From: Streptomyces omiyaensis
Lineage (GTDB): Bacteria > Actinomycetota > Actinomycetes > Streptomycetales > Streptomycetaceae
DNA length: 64,000 nt
Assembly: GCF_014650895.1 (NCBI RefSeq)
Contig: NZ_BMVV01000021.1
Span: 62,001 to 126,000, forward strand
Reading direction: 5' to 3'
A program made the position numbers and the translations under genes. The notes below the pieces were generated by a model, which worked only from the letters and a program-made list of their open reading frames with translations, searched no databases and was not told where the DNA came from. Shown here piece after piece: positions 50,258 through 58,800 of the stretch. Every line of letters starts with the position of its first letter. Within the stretch, counting starts at the first letter, position 1.

Positions 50258-51031
50258 TCAGCCCACCGGCAGCAGGTCCGGACGCTTGGCCGCCCGGCCG
50301 TCCCCGGAGGAGCGACCGCGCAGACGGCGCCCGATCCAGGGACCGAGGAACGAACCGGCCCAGACGAGTTCCCCGGCGGCGGCGCGCACCCCGCTCGGGA
50401 GCGGAAGCGGCGGCAGCGGCCGGGTCCAGGAGTCGTCGCTGCCGGGCAGGGCGAGCACCTCGGCGACCGCGGCCGCGATGCGCGCGTGCCCGAGCGGCGA
50501 GGCGTGCAGCCGGTCGGCGCTCCACATCCGCGGGTCGGTGACGACCTCGGGGCGGGCGGTCTCGGCGACGGTCACGCCGTGGCGGCCGGCGGCTTCCCGG
50601 ATCCGCTCGTTCAGGGCGTGGACGCGGGGCGCGAGGGGGCGGGCCAGCGGGGTGATCCGGCCGACGTCGGGGAAGGTCAGGGTCACCACCCGGGCGCCCT
50701 GCGCGGTGAGGGCCTCGAAGACGGCCTCCAGGTGGCCCGCCGTCCCGTCGGCGTCGAAGCCCGGCCGGAGCAGGTCGTTCACGCCCGCGACGACGGTGGC
50801 CAGGTCGGGGCGGAGCGCGAGGGCGGCCGGGAGCTGCTCCGCGCGCACCGCGGCCGCCAGGCGGCCCCGCACGGCGAGGTTGGCGTACCGCAGGCCGGGC
50901 CCGGTCCGGTCGAGGTGCTCGGCGAGCCGGTCGGCCCAGCCGCGCAGCCCGGTGCGGTCGTCGCCGTCGCCGACCCCCTCGGTCTGACTGTCACCGAGGG
51001 CCACGTACCGCCGGTACCCGTGCGCGCTCAT
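50258..51031 (-). CDS. SGNH/GDSL-family hydrolase
   Basis: The 257-residue protein begins with block I, RYVALGDSQTEGVGDG, carrying the nucleophilic Ser. Block II is the Gly in NLAVRGRLA, block III the oxyanion Asn in VAGVNDLLRPG, and block V the Asp/His pair in SADRLHASPLGHARIA. There is no signal peptide, so it should be a cytoplasmic lipase- or esterase-like enzyme; substrates of this family vary widely. The Arg-rich C-terminus is variable. Confidence 0.88.
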   Translation of the reverse strand: MSAHGYRRYVALGDSQTEGVGDGDDRTGLRGWADRLAEHLDRTGPGLRYANLAVRGRLAAAVRAEQLPAALALRPDLATVVAGVNDLLRPGFDADGTAGHLEAVFEALTAQGARVVTLTFPDVGRITPLARPLAPRVHALNERIREAAGRHGVTVAETARPEVVTDPRMWSADRLHASPLGHARIAAAVAEVLALPGSDDSWTRPLPPLPLPSGVRAAAGELVWAGSFLGPWIGRRLRGRSSGDGRAAKRPDLLPVG

Positions 51032-51120
51032 CCTTGGACCGCCTCCCCTACCCCACCCAACACCTATTCAATTTATTTACCATAGAGGAAGCGGTGGCGT
51101 GCCGCCCGCCGGTCGGCCGG

Positions 51121-52455
51121 TCACTCCTCCCCGGAGCTCCCCGACGCCTCCTTCTTGTGCTGGAGGGCCTTCTGGAGCCGGGCCACGACCGCCTCGCCGT
51201 AGCGCCGGTGGCCGTGGACCCGGGGGTCGTCCGTGACGTCGTACCGCTTCACGTACGCCCCGAGGAAGGCCTGGAGGGTGGCCACGGCCGGGATGGCGAT
51301 CAGCGCGCCGACCGCGCCGAGCAGGGCGGTGCCCGCGATGACCGAGCCGAAGGCCACCGCGGGATGGATGTCGACGGTCTTGGAGGTGAGCTTCGGCTGG
51401 AGGACGTAGTTCTCGAACTGCTGGTAGACCACGACGAAGCCGAGCACCCACAGCGCGTACCAGGGGTTCACCGTGAAGGCGATCAGCATCGGCAGCGCGC
51501 CCGCCAGGTAAGTGCCGATGGTGGGGATGAACTGCGAGACGAGACCGACCCAGACGGCGAGGGCGGGGGCGTAGGGCACGTCGAGGATCTCGAAGAGCAC
51601 GAAGTGCGCGACGCCGGAGATGAGCGCCATCAGCCCGCGCGAGTAGAGGTAGCCGCCGGTCTTGTCGACCGCGATCTCCCAGGCGCGCAGCACCTCGGCC
51701 TGGCGCGCGGGCGGCAGGACGGAGCAGAGCGAGCGGCGGAGCCTCGGCCCGTCGGCGGCGAAGTAGAAGGCGAAGAGGAAGATGGTCAGCAGTCTGAAGA
51801 GCCCGCCGAGGACGGTCGCGGAGACGTCGAGGACGCCGGTGGCGCTGTTCTGCACGTACTTCTGCAGCCAGTCCGAGTTGAGCACGCTGTCCTGGACCTC
51901 GACCCGGGAGAGCTCGGTGTGGAAGGTCTCGTTGATCCAGTTGATCAGCGAGTCGAGGTACTGGGGGAAGTTCTCCACCATGTCGACGATCTGGCCGGCG
52001 AGCATCGAGCCCAGCAGCACGACGAAGCCGACGCCCGTGACCAGCACGCCGAAGAAGACGAGGAAGGTGGCGAGCCCCCTGCGCATGCCGCGCGCCGCCA
52101 TGCGGCCGACGGCCGGTTCGATGGCGAGCGCGAGGAAGAAGGCGAGCAGGATGTTGACGAGCAGGCCGACGAGTTGGTGGAAGGCCCAGTTGCCGAGCAG
52201 GAAACAGGCGTAGAGGGCGAGGGCGAGGACCATCGCGCGGGGCAGCCAGCGGGGCATCCGCGCGCCCGGCGCGTGAGCGGTGGGGAGGTGTCCCGAGGGG
52301 GGCGGTCCGCCGGGGGCGCCGGGGTCCGCCGCGAGGACGCCGGGGTCGGCGGCGGGGACGCCGGGCGGCGTGCTCGCCCCGGCCGGCGCGGTCCGGGCGG
52401 CGGGCGTCGCGGGGGTCTTCCGGGAGGACTTCTCGGTCTCGTCAGTCGGGGCCAC
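51121..52455 (-). CDS. AI-2E transporter-family membrane protein
   Basis: The 444-residue protein has a Pro/Ala-rich N-terminal tail of about 65 residues, then the AI-2E transporter (PerM) topology of several helices: MVLALALYACFLLGNWAF, LLVNILLAFFLALAIEPAVG and a C-terminal set with SQFIPTIGTYLAGALPMLIA and VYQQFENYVLQPKL. The family includes TqsA, a putative AI-2 exporter, and sodium/proton antiporters; a quorum function should not be assumed. The start is uncertain (GTG 52455 or 52473). Confidence 0.85.
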   Translation of the reverse strand: MAPTDETEKSSRKTPATPAARTAPAGASTPPGVPAADPGVLAADPGAPGGPPPSGHLPTAHAPGARMPRWLPRAMVLALALYACFLLGNWAFHQLVGLLVNILLAFFLALAIEPAVGRMAARGMRRGLATFLVFFGVLVTGVGFVVLLGSMLAGQIVDMVENFPQYLDSLINWINETFHTELSRVEVQDSVLNSDWLQKYVQNSATGVLDVSATVLGGLFRLLTIFLFAFYFAADGPRLRRSLCSVLPPARQAEVLRAWEIAVDKTGGYLYSRGLMALISGVAHFVLFEILDVPYAPALAVWVGLVSQFIPTIGTYLAGALPMLIAFTVNPWYALWVLGFVVVYQQFENYVLQPKLTSKTVDIHPAVAFGSVIAGTALLGAVGALIAIPAVATLQAFLGAYVKRYDVTDDPRVHGHRRYGEAVVARLQKALQHKKEASGSSGEE

Positions 52456-52521
52456 CCCGCAAGTCTCGCGCACCCGGCGGACAATCCGTCCGGCTCCCGG
52501 CGGATCGGCCCCGCCCGCGGC

Positions 52522-52716
52522 TCAGCGCTTCTCGGCCGGCACGTCCATGGCGCCGCAGACCGCCCGCCACACGTCCTTGGCCTCCCAGCCGGCGTCCAGC
52601 GCCTCGTGGACGGTCCGGCCGCCCAGTTCGGACAGCACGTGGTCACGCGCGAAGGAGTCCGCGTACCCGGAGCCGAAGTGGTCGGCCATCCGCTCCCAGA
52701 AAATCGTCAACCGCAT
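52522..52716 (-). CDS. DUF3046-family protein
   Basis: The 64-residue protein MRLTIFWERMADHFGSGYAD matches the small actinobacterial DUF3046 family, commonly encoded near recA. It has a conserved Trp/Asp-rich helical core (HVLSELGGRTVHEALDAGWE) and ends WRAVCGAMDVPAEKR. There is no signal peptide. The start ATG 52716 is followed by tight spacing to the AI-2E gene (66 bp). Function unknown. Confidence 0.88.
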   Translation of the reverse strand: MRLTIFWERMADHFGSGYADSFARDHVLSELGGRTVHEALDAGWEAKDVWRAVCGAMDVPAEKR

Positions 52717-52795
52717 GACCCCAGTATCCCGCTCCCAAGAGTGCAGCCCGCCCGCCGGGGCTTGTCACCACGCGGTTCCGCCCTACGGTCGGAAC

Positions 52796-53746
52796 ATGGC
52801 CGAAAACACCCTCTCCTCCCCGTCCTCTCCCCCGGCGGCCCCCGGGTCGCCGCTCGCCCGCGCCGAGCGGTTCGTCTGGCTGACGGCGCGGGTGCTCGAA
52901 CAGCGCCGGTTCGCCTACCACTTCCTGCGCGGCGGCGCGGACCCGGTGGAGGCGGCCCTGACCGCGTACCTCGACGAGGACGGCGGTTACGGCCACGGGC
53001 TCGAACCGGATCTGCGCGGTCCGGTCAGCCAGCCGCTGCACACCGCCCACGCGCTGCGGGTCCTCGACTCGATCGGGCGCTGCGGCGGACCGCGGGTGGA
53101 ACGGATCTGCCGCTATCTGACGGCCGTCTCCACCCACGAGGGGGCGCTCCCCGCGATCCACCCCTCGCAGCGCGACTACCCCTCGGCGCCGTTCGTCCCG
53201 GTCGTCGACGACCCGCCCGGAGAACTGCTCTCGACGGGGCCGGTGGTCGGCGCGCTCCACCGCAACCAGGTCTGGCACGCCTGGCTGTTCCGGGCCACCG
53301 AGTTCTGCTGGGCGGCGGTGGACGGGCTGGAGAAGTCCCATCCGTACGAGGTGCAGGCGGCGGTCGCCTTCCTCGACTCGGTGCCCGACCGGCGGCGGGC
53401 CGAGGCGGCGGCGGACCGGCTCGGGCGTCTGGTGCGCGAGCAGCGGCTCGCCGTGCTCGACCCGGACCGGCCCGGGGAGTTCCCGGTGGCCGACGGGTAC
53501 GCGCCCGGCGAGCACCACTATCCGCACGACTACGCGCGCGTGCCGGGCTCCCTGGCCCGCGGCTGGTTCACCGACGAGGAGGTGTCCCGCTCACTGGACT
53601 TCCTCGCCGCGGAGCAGGCCGAGGACGGGGGCTGGCCGATCCGGTGGCGGGCCTGGGCGCCCGGCAGCGCCCTGGAATGGCGGCCGATCGTCACGATCGA
53701 GGCCCTGCGCACCCTGCGTGCCTACGGGCGCCCGCTGGACGGCTGA
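52796..53746 (+). CDS. Alpha/alpha-toroid protein (prenyltransferase/squalene oxidase-like), hypothetical
   Basis: The 316-residue protein starts at ATG 52796. It has repeats resembling QW motifs of terpene cyclases and prenyltransferase beta subunits: AYLDEDGGYGHGLEPDLRG and LAAEQAEDGGWPIRWRAWA. No DDxxD or DxDD catalytic motif is evident, so it is likely a non-enzymatic or uncharacterised toroid. It is convergent with azlD, whose gene ends four bases away. Confidence 0.75.
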   Translation: MAENTLSSPSSPPAAPGSPLARAERFVWLTARVLEQRRFAYHFLRGGADPVEAALTAYLDEDGGYGHGLEPDLRGPVSQPLHTAHALRVLDSIGRCGGPRVERICRYLTAVSTHEGALPAIHPSQRDYPSAPFVPVVDDPPGELLSTGPVVGALHRNQVWHAWLFRATEFCWAAVDGLEKSHPYEVQAAVAFLDSVPDRRRAEAAADRLGRLVREQRLAVLDPDRPGEFPVADGYAPGEHHYPHDYARVPGSLARGWFTDEEVSRSLDFLAAEQAEDGGWPIRWRAWAPGSALEWRPIVTIEALRTLRAYGRPLDG

Positions 53747-53750
53747 GGCC

Positions 53751-54095
53751 TCAGCCGCCCAGGGCCCGGACGCCCGCGGTCACGACGACCGCGGCGCCCA
53801 CCACCACCAGGAAGGGCGCCCTCAGGACGAGCGCGAGCGCCGCGGCGGCGACGCCCGCGGCCCGGGCGTCCAGGGTGAGGTGCGCCCCCGTGGCGAAGGT
53901 CTGCTGGGCGGTGAGCGCGGCGAGCAGGGCGACCGGGAGGAGGGCGGCGAGCCGCTGGACGAGCGGGCGCTCCAGGGTCTGGGCCGGGACGAGCAGTCCG
54001 GCCAGCTTGACCAGGTAGCAGCCGGCGACGGTGAGGCCGATCGCGATCCAGACCTGCGTGCTGTTCAGGGTGTTCATGCCGATCATCCCGTTCAT
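53751..54095 (-). CDS. azlD: Branched-chain amino acid exporter subunit AzlD
   Basis: The 114-residue membrane protein begins MNGMIGMNTLNSTQVWIAIG and has about four hydrophobic segments, with VPAQTLERPLVQRLAALLPV typical of AzlD. It is the small partner of AzlC in exporting branched-chain amino acids and analogues such as azaleucine. The first of three possible ATG codons (54095) overlaps the azlC stop by four bases (ATGA), so the two are coupled. Confidence 0.9.
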   Translation of the reverse strand: MNGMIGMNTLNSTQVWIAIGLTVAGCYLVKLAGLLVPAQTLERPLVQRLAALLPVALLAALTAQQTFATGAHLTLDARAAGVAAAALALVLRAPFLVVVGAAVVVTAGVRALGG

Positions 54096-54892
54096 CGGGG
54101 AGCCTTCTCGTGGGCCGCCGACCGCTTCTGCGCGCGGCGGCCCTGGAACCAGAGGACGGCCGGGGCGGCGAGCGCCGCGACGAGCACGGGGACGCCGGCC
54201 GGGAGCACGGGGAGCAGGCCCAGGCCGAGGAGGACGGCGATCCCGGCGGTGGCCCGCTCGGTCGCGGTCCGCAGCATCGGGGCGAGCAGGGCGAGGAAGA
54301 CGGCCGGCCCGGCCGCGTCGAGCCCCCAGGCGGCGGTGTCGCCGATGGCCTCGGCGCCGAGCGCCCCGAGCAGCGTGGTGAGGTTCCACAGGAGGTACAG
54401 CGCGAGCCCGGTGACGGTGAAGCCGAGCCGGGCGGACCTGCGGTCCGGCTGGGCGAGGGCGACGGCCGTGGTCTCGTCGATGACCCACTGCGCGGCGAAC
54501 GGCTTCACGGACCTCGGCAACGCGAGGAGTTGGGAGAGCCGCAGCCCGTAGAAGGCGTTGCGGGTGCCGAGGAAGAAGGCGCCGGCGGCCGCCGTGAAGG
54601 GGTTCCCGCCGCCGGCGAGGGCGCCGACGAGGGCGAACTGCGAGGCGCCCGTGAAGACGAGCAGGCTGAGCACGCAGGTCTGGAGGAGGGTGAGCCCGGC
54701 TCCGGCCGAGGTCACGCCGAAGGCGAAGCCGGAGAGTCCGACGGCGACGCCGACGCCGAGCGCGTCCCGGACCACGGCCGCGTCGGGCTTCCCGGCGCCT
54801 CCGGCCGCGGCCCCGCCGCTCCCGTCCCGGCCGTCGGACGGGTGGTCGTCACGTATGTCCCGCGTGGCGGGGTGTGCTGTCTGTTCTGCCAC
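54092..54892 (-). CDS. azlC: Branched-chain amino acid exporter subunit AzlC
   Basis: The 266-residue permease has a hydrophilic N-terminus and the AzlC motifs LGVGVAVGLSGFAFGVTSAG, VFTGASQFALVGALAGGGNP and AFFLGTRNAFYGLRLSQLLA. Together with AzlD it exports branched-chain amino acids. The start GTG 54892 is ten bases after the stop of the araC-type gene, so araC-azlC-azlD is one operon. The ribosome site is weak. Confidence 0.9.
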   Translation of the reverse strand: MAEQTAHPATRDIRDDHPSDGRDGSGGAAAGGAGKPDAAVVRDALGVGVAVGLSGFAFGVTSAGAGLTLLQTCVLSLLVFTGASQFALVGALAGGGNPFTAAAGAFFLGTRNAFYGLRLSQLLALPRSVKPFAAQWVIDETTAVALAQPDRRSARLGFTVTGLALYLLWNLTTLLGALGAEAIGDTAAWGLDAAGPAVFLALLAPMLRTATERATAGIAVLLGLGLLPVLPAGVPVLVAALAAPAVLWFQGRRAQKRSAAHEKAPR

Positions 54893-54902
54893 GTCGGAGA
54901 CG

Positions 54903-55763
54903 TTACGGAGCGGCCGACGGCCCGTCTTGTACGTTCTTGCGGACCTGGTCCCGGGCCCGCTGGTAGGCCCCGGGCGGGACGCCGACGCTCCGGGTGAAGT
55001 GCCGGTTGAGGTGGGGCTGGTCCGTGAAGCCGACGGCGAGCGCGGCCTCGGCCGGCGGCGTCCCCGCGTCCAGGAGCCGCCGGGCGCGCCGCACGCGCGC
55101 GTCGGTGAGCCAGGTGTGCGGGGGCATGCCGTACTCGGCGCGGAAGGCCCGCAGCAGGGCGAACGGGCTGGTGCCCAGGTCGGCCGCGAGCCGCTCCAGG
55201 GTGGGCGGCTCCGCCATCCGCTCCTCCAGGACGGCACGCGCGCGTGCCGCGGCCCCGGCCCCCGCGCCGCGCGGCGCGCGCGTGCGGAGCCGTCCGCCGT
55301 GGCTGCGCAGCATCCGGGCGGTGACCAGGCGCAGCAGGCTGTCGGCCGCGAGCGCGTTGCCCTCCTCGGCGGCCCGGTGGACGCCGATGACGAGCTGGGC
55401 GGCGTACGGGTCGTCGACGACGGGCTGGGTGAAGCCGACGGGGCCGCGGACGTCGAGGACGTCGGCGGCGATGGACCGGACGAGCTCCGCGTCCGGGTAG
55501 ATCGTGCGGTAGGTCCAGCCCTCGGGGACGCCCGCGTACCCGGTGTGCGGGGTGTCGGGGTTCACCAGGGCTATCTGCCCGGGACCGGCGTGGACCAGGT
55601 CGTTCCGGTAGTGGAAGGCCTCGACGCCCTCGGTGATCGCGGCGTAGACGAAGCTCTCGTGGGTGTGCCGGGAGAACGCCTTCTCGATGTAGCGGGCGTG
55701 CAGCAGGTCGACCCCGGGCAGCTCGGCGTACTGCCAGTACCGTGCCCGCTCGCCCCTCGCCAT
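54903..55763 (-). CDS. AraC-family regulator of azlCD
   Basis: The 286-residue regulator has an N-terminal cupin-like sensing domain (HTHESFVYAAITEGVEAFHY, PGQIALVNPDTPHTGYAG) and a C-terminal AraC double helix-turn-helix (LERLAADLGTSPFALLRAFR, FTDQPHLNRHFTRSVGVPPG). The start ATG 55763 gives MARGERARYWQYAELPGV. It lies immediately upstream of azlC in the same direction and therefore probably controls the exporter. It is divergent from lhr. Confidence 0.9.
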   Translation of the reverse strand: MARGERARYWQYAELPGVDLLHARYIEKAFSRHTHESFVYAAITEGVEAFHYRNDLVHAGPGQIALVNPDTPHTGYAGVPEGWTYRTIYPDAELVRSIAADVLDVRGPVGFTQPVVDDPYAAQLVIGVHRAAEEGNALAADSLLRLVTARMLRSHGGRLRTRAPRGAGAGAAARARAVLEERMAEPPTLERLAADLGTSPFALLRAFRAEYGMPPHTWLTDARVRRARRLLDAGTPPAEAALAVGFTDQPHLNRHFTRSVGVPPGAYQRARDQVRKNVQDGPSAAP

Positions 55764-55802
55764 GCCTCCATTCTGCGCCCGCGCCGCGCCCGGCGACGAC
55801 CG

Positions 55803-55844
55803 GTGTCCACAGGTCCGAGCGGGGGCGCGGCCCGGTTGTCCACA
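55803..55844 (+). promoter_or_regulatory. DnaA boxes between araC and lhr
   Basis: Two sites on the plus strand, GTGTCCACA at 55803-55811 and TTGTCCACA at 55836-55844, are 33 bp apart (three turns). The second is the full Streptomyces consensus, the first differs at one position. They lie 33-74 bp upstream of the lhr start. Confidence 0.55.
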
Positions 55845-55876
55845 GGTCACGGCGGTTGTCGGTGGCGGGGTGCACG

Positions 55877-58800
55877 ATGGGAGGCATGGTCACGTCCGCG
55901 CTCGAAGACTTCTCCCCGGCCACCCGAGGGTGGTTCACCGGCGCGTTCACCGCGCCCACCGCCGCCCAGGAGGGCGCCTGGCGGGCCATCGGCGCGGGCT
56001 CGGACGCGCTCGTCGTGGCGCCGACCGGCTCGGGCAAGACCCTGGCCGCCTTCCTCGCCTCCCTGGACCGGCTGGCGTCCGCGCCCGCCCCGGCCGACCC
56101 GAAGAAGCGCTGCCGGGTGCTGTACGTCTCCCCGCTGAAGGCCCTCGCGGTGGACGTGGAGCGGAATCTCCGCTCGCCCCTGACCGGCATCCGCCAGGAG
56201 TCGGTCCGGCTCGGGCTGCCCGAGCCGGACGTGCGGGTCGGCATCCGCTCCGGCGACACCCCCGCCGCCGAGCGCCGCTCGCTCGCCGCCAAGCCGCCGG
56301 ACATCCTGATCACCACCCCCGAGTCGCTCTTCCTGATGCTGACCTCGGCCGCCCGGGAGGCGCTGTCCGGGATCGAGACGGTCATCCTGGACGAGGTCCA
56401 CGCGGTCGCCGGCACCAAGCGGGGCGCGCACCTGGCCCTCACCCTGGAGCGGCTCGACGAGCTGCTGCCCCGCCCCGCGCGCCGGATCGGCCTGTCGGCC
56501 ACGGTCCGCCCGGTCGACGAGGTCGCCCGCTTCCTCTCCCCCGGCCGCCAGGTGGAGATCGTGCAGCCGCCGTCGGGCAAGGAGTTCGACCTCTCCGTCG
56601 TGGTGCCCGTGGAGGACATGGGCGAGCTGGGCGGCTCCCCCGCCTCCGAGGGCAGGGACGGCGGGGACCGGCCGTCGATCTGGCCGCACGTCGAGGAGCG
56701 GATCGCCGACCTCGTCCAGTCCCACCGCTCCACCATCGTCTTCGCCAACTCCCGGCGCCTCGCCGAGCGGCTGTGCAACCGGCTGAACGAGATCGCCTAC
56801 GAGCGGGCGACCGGCGAGCCCCTTCCCGAGGGGGCCCCGCCGGCCGAGGTCATGGCCCAGTCGGGGGCCGCGAAGGGCGCGCCGCCGCTGCTCGCCCGGG
56901 CCCACCACGGCTCGGTCTCCAAGGAGCAGCGCGCCCGGGTCGAGGAGGACCTGAAGGCGGGCCGGCTGCCCGCCGTGGTCGCCACGTCCAGCCTGGAGCT
57001 GGGCATCGACATGGGCGCGGTCGACCTGGTCGTCCAGGTCGAGTCGCCGCCCTCGGTGGCCTCCGGGCTCCAGCGCGTGGGCCGCGCCGGGCACCAGGTC
57101 GGCGCGGTCTCCACGGGCGTGGTGTTCCCGAAGTACCGGGGCGACCTGGTGCAGGCGGCGGTGGTCACCGAGCGGATGCGGTCGGGGTCCATCGAGTCGC
57201 TGCGGATCCCGGCCAATCCGCTGGACGTGCTGGCCCAGCAGCTGGTCGCGATGGTCGCCCTCGACACCTGGCAGGCCGACGACCTGCTGGCGGTGGTGCG
57301 CCGGGCCGCCCCCTTCGCCTCCCTCCCGGAGTCGGCCTTCACCGGCGTCCTCGACATGCTCGCGGGCCGGTATCCCTCGGACGCCTTCGCCGAGTTGCGC
57401 CCGCGCGTGGTGTGGGATCGGATCGCGGGCACGGTGACCGGACGCCCGGGCGCGCAGCGGCTCGCGGTCACCTCCGGCGGCACCATCCCGGACCGGGGCC
57501 TGTTCGGGGTCTTCCTGGCCGGGGCGGACCCGAAGAAGGGCGGCGGCCGGGTCGGCGAGCTCGACGAGGAGATGGTGTACGAGTCGCGGGTCGGCGACGT
57601 CTTCACGCTGGGCACCACGTCCTGGCGGATCGAGGACATCACCCGCGACCGGGTCCTGGTGTCCCCGGCGCCCGGGGTCCCGGGCCGGCTGCCGTTCTGG
57701 AAGGGCGACCAGCTGGGCCGCCCGCTCGAACTGGGCCGCGCGGTGGGCGCGTTCCTGCGCGAGCTGGGCGCGCTCGGCGAGGAGGACGCCCGGCTGCGGC
57801 TGCTCGCGGCGGGCCTGGACGGCTGGGCGGCGGACAACGTCCTGGCGTACCTGAAGGAGCAGCGCGAGGCCTGCGGACACGTGCCGGACGACCGGACGAT
57901 CCTGGTGGAGCGCTTCCGCGACGAGCTGGGCGACTGGCGGGTCGTCGTCCACTCACCGTTCGGCGCACAGGTGCACGCGCCGTGGGCGCTGGCGCTGGGC
58001 GCCCGGCTCGCCGAGCGGTACGGCATGGACGCGCAGGTGATGCACGCGGACGACGGCATCGTGCTGCGCCTGCCGGACGCCGACCTGATGGGCCTCGACA
58101 TGGGGCTCGACCTGCTGGACCACGCGCCGGTCGACCCGGGCCGCCACCAGGACACGGTGTACGACGCCGACCAGGCGCCGGTCGGCGCGGCGGACGCGGT
58201 CTTCGACAAGGGCGAGGTCGCGCAGGTCGTGACCGAGCAGGTGGGCGGCTCCGCGCTGTTCGCCTCGCGCTTCCGCGAGTGCGCCGCCCGGGCCCTGCTC
58301 CTGCCGAAGCGGAACCCGGGGAAGCGGACCCCGCTCTGGCAGCAGCGGCAGCGGGCCGCGCAACTGCTCCAGGTGGCGAGCGAGTTCGGCTCCTTCCCGA
58401 TCGTCCTGGAGGCCGTCCGCGAGTGCCTCCAGGACGTCTTCGACGTCCCCGGGCTGACCGAGCTGATGGGCGACATCGAGGCCCGCCGGGTGCGCCTCGT
58501 CGAGGTCACCACCCCCGAGCCGTCGCCCTTCGCCCGCTCCCTGCTCTTCGGCTACGTGGCGCAGTTCCTGTACGAGGGCGACTCTCCGCTGGCCGAGCGC
58601 CGGGCCGCCGCGCTCTCGCTGGACTCCCGGCTCCTCGCCGAGCTGCTGGGCCAGGCGGAGCTGCGCGAGCTGCTCGACCCGGAGGTGCTGGCCGAGCTGG
58701 AGCGGGAGCTCCGGTGGCTCACCGAGGACCGGCGGGTCAAGGACCCCGAGGGCGTCGCGGACCTGCTGCGGATCCTGGGGCCACTGACCGACGAGGAGCT

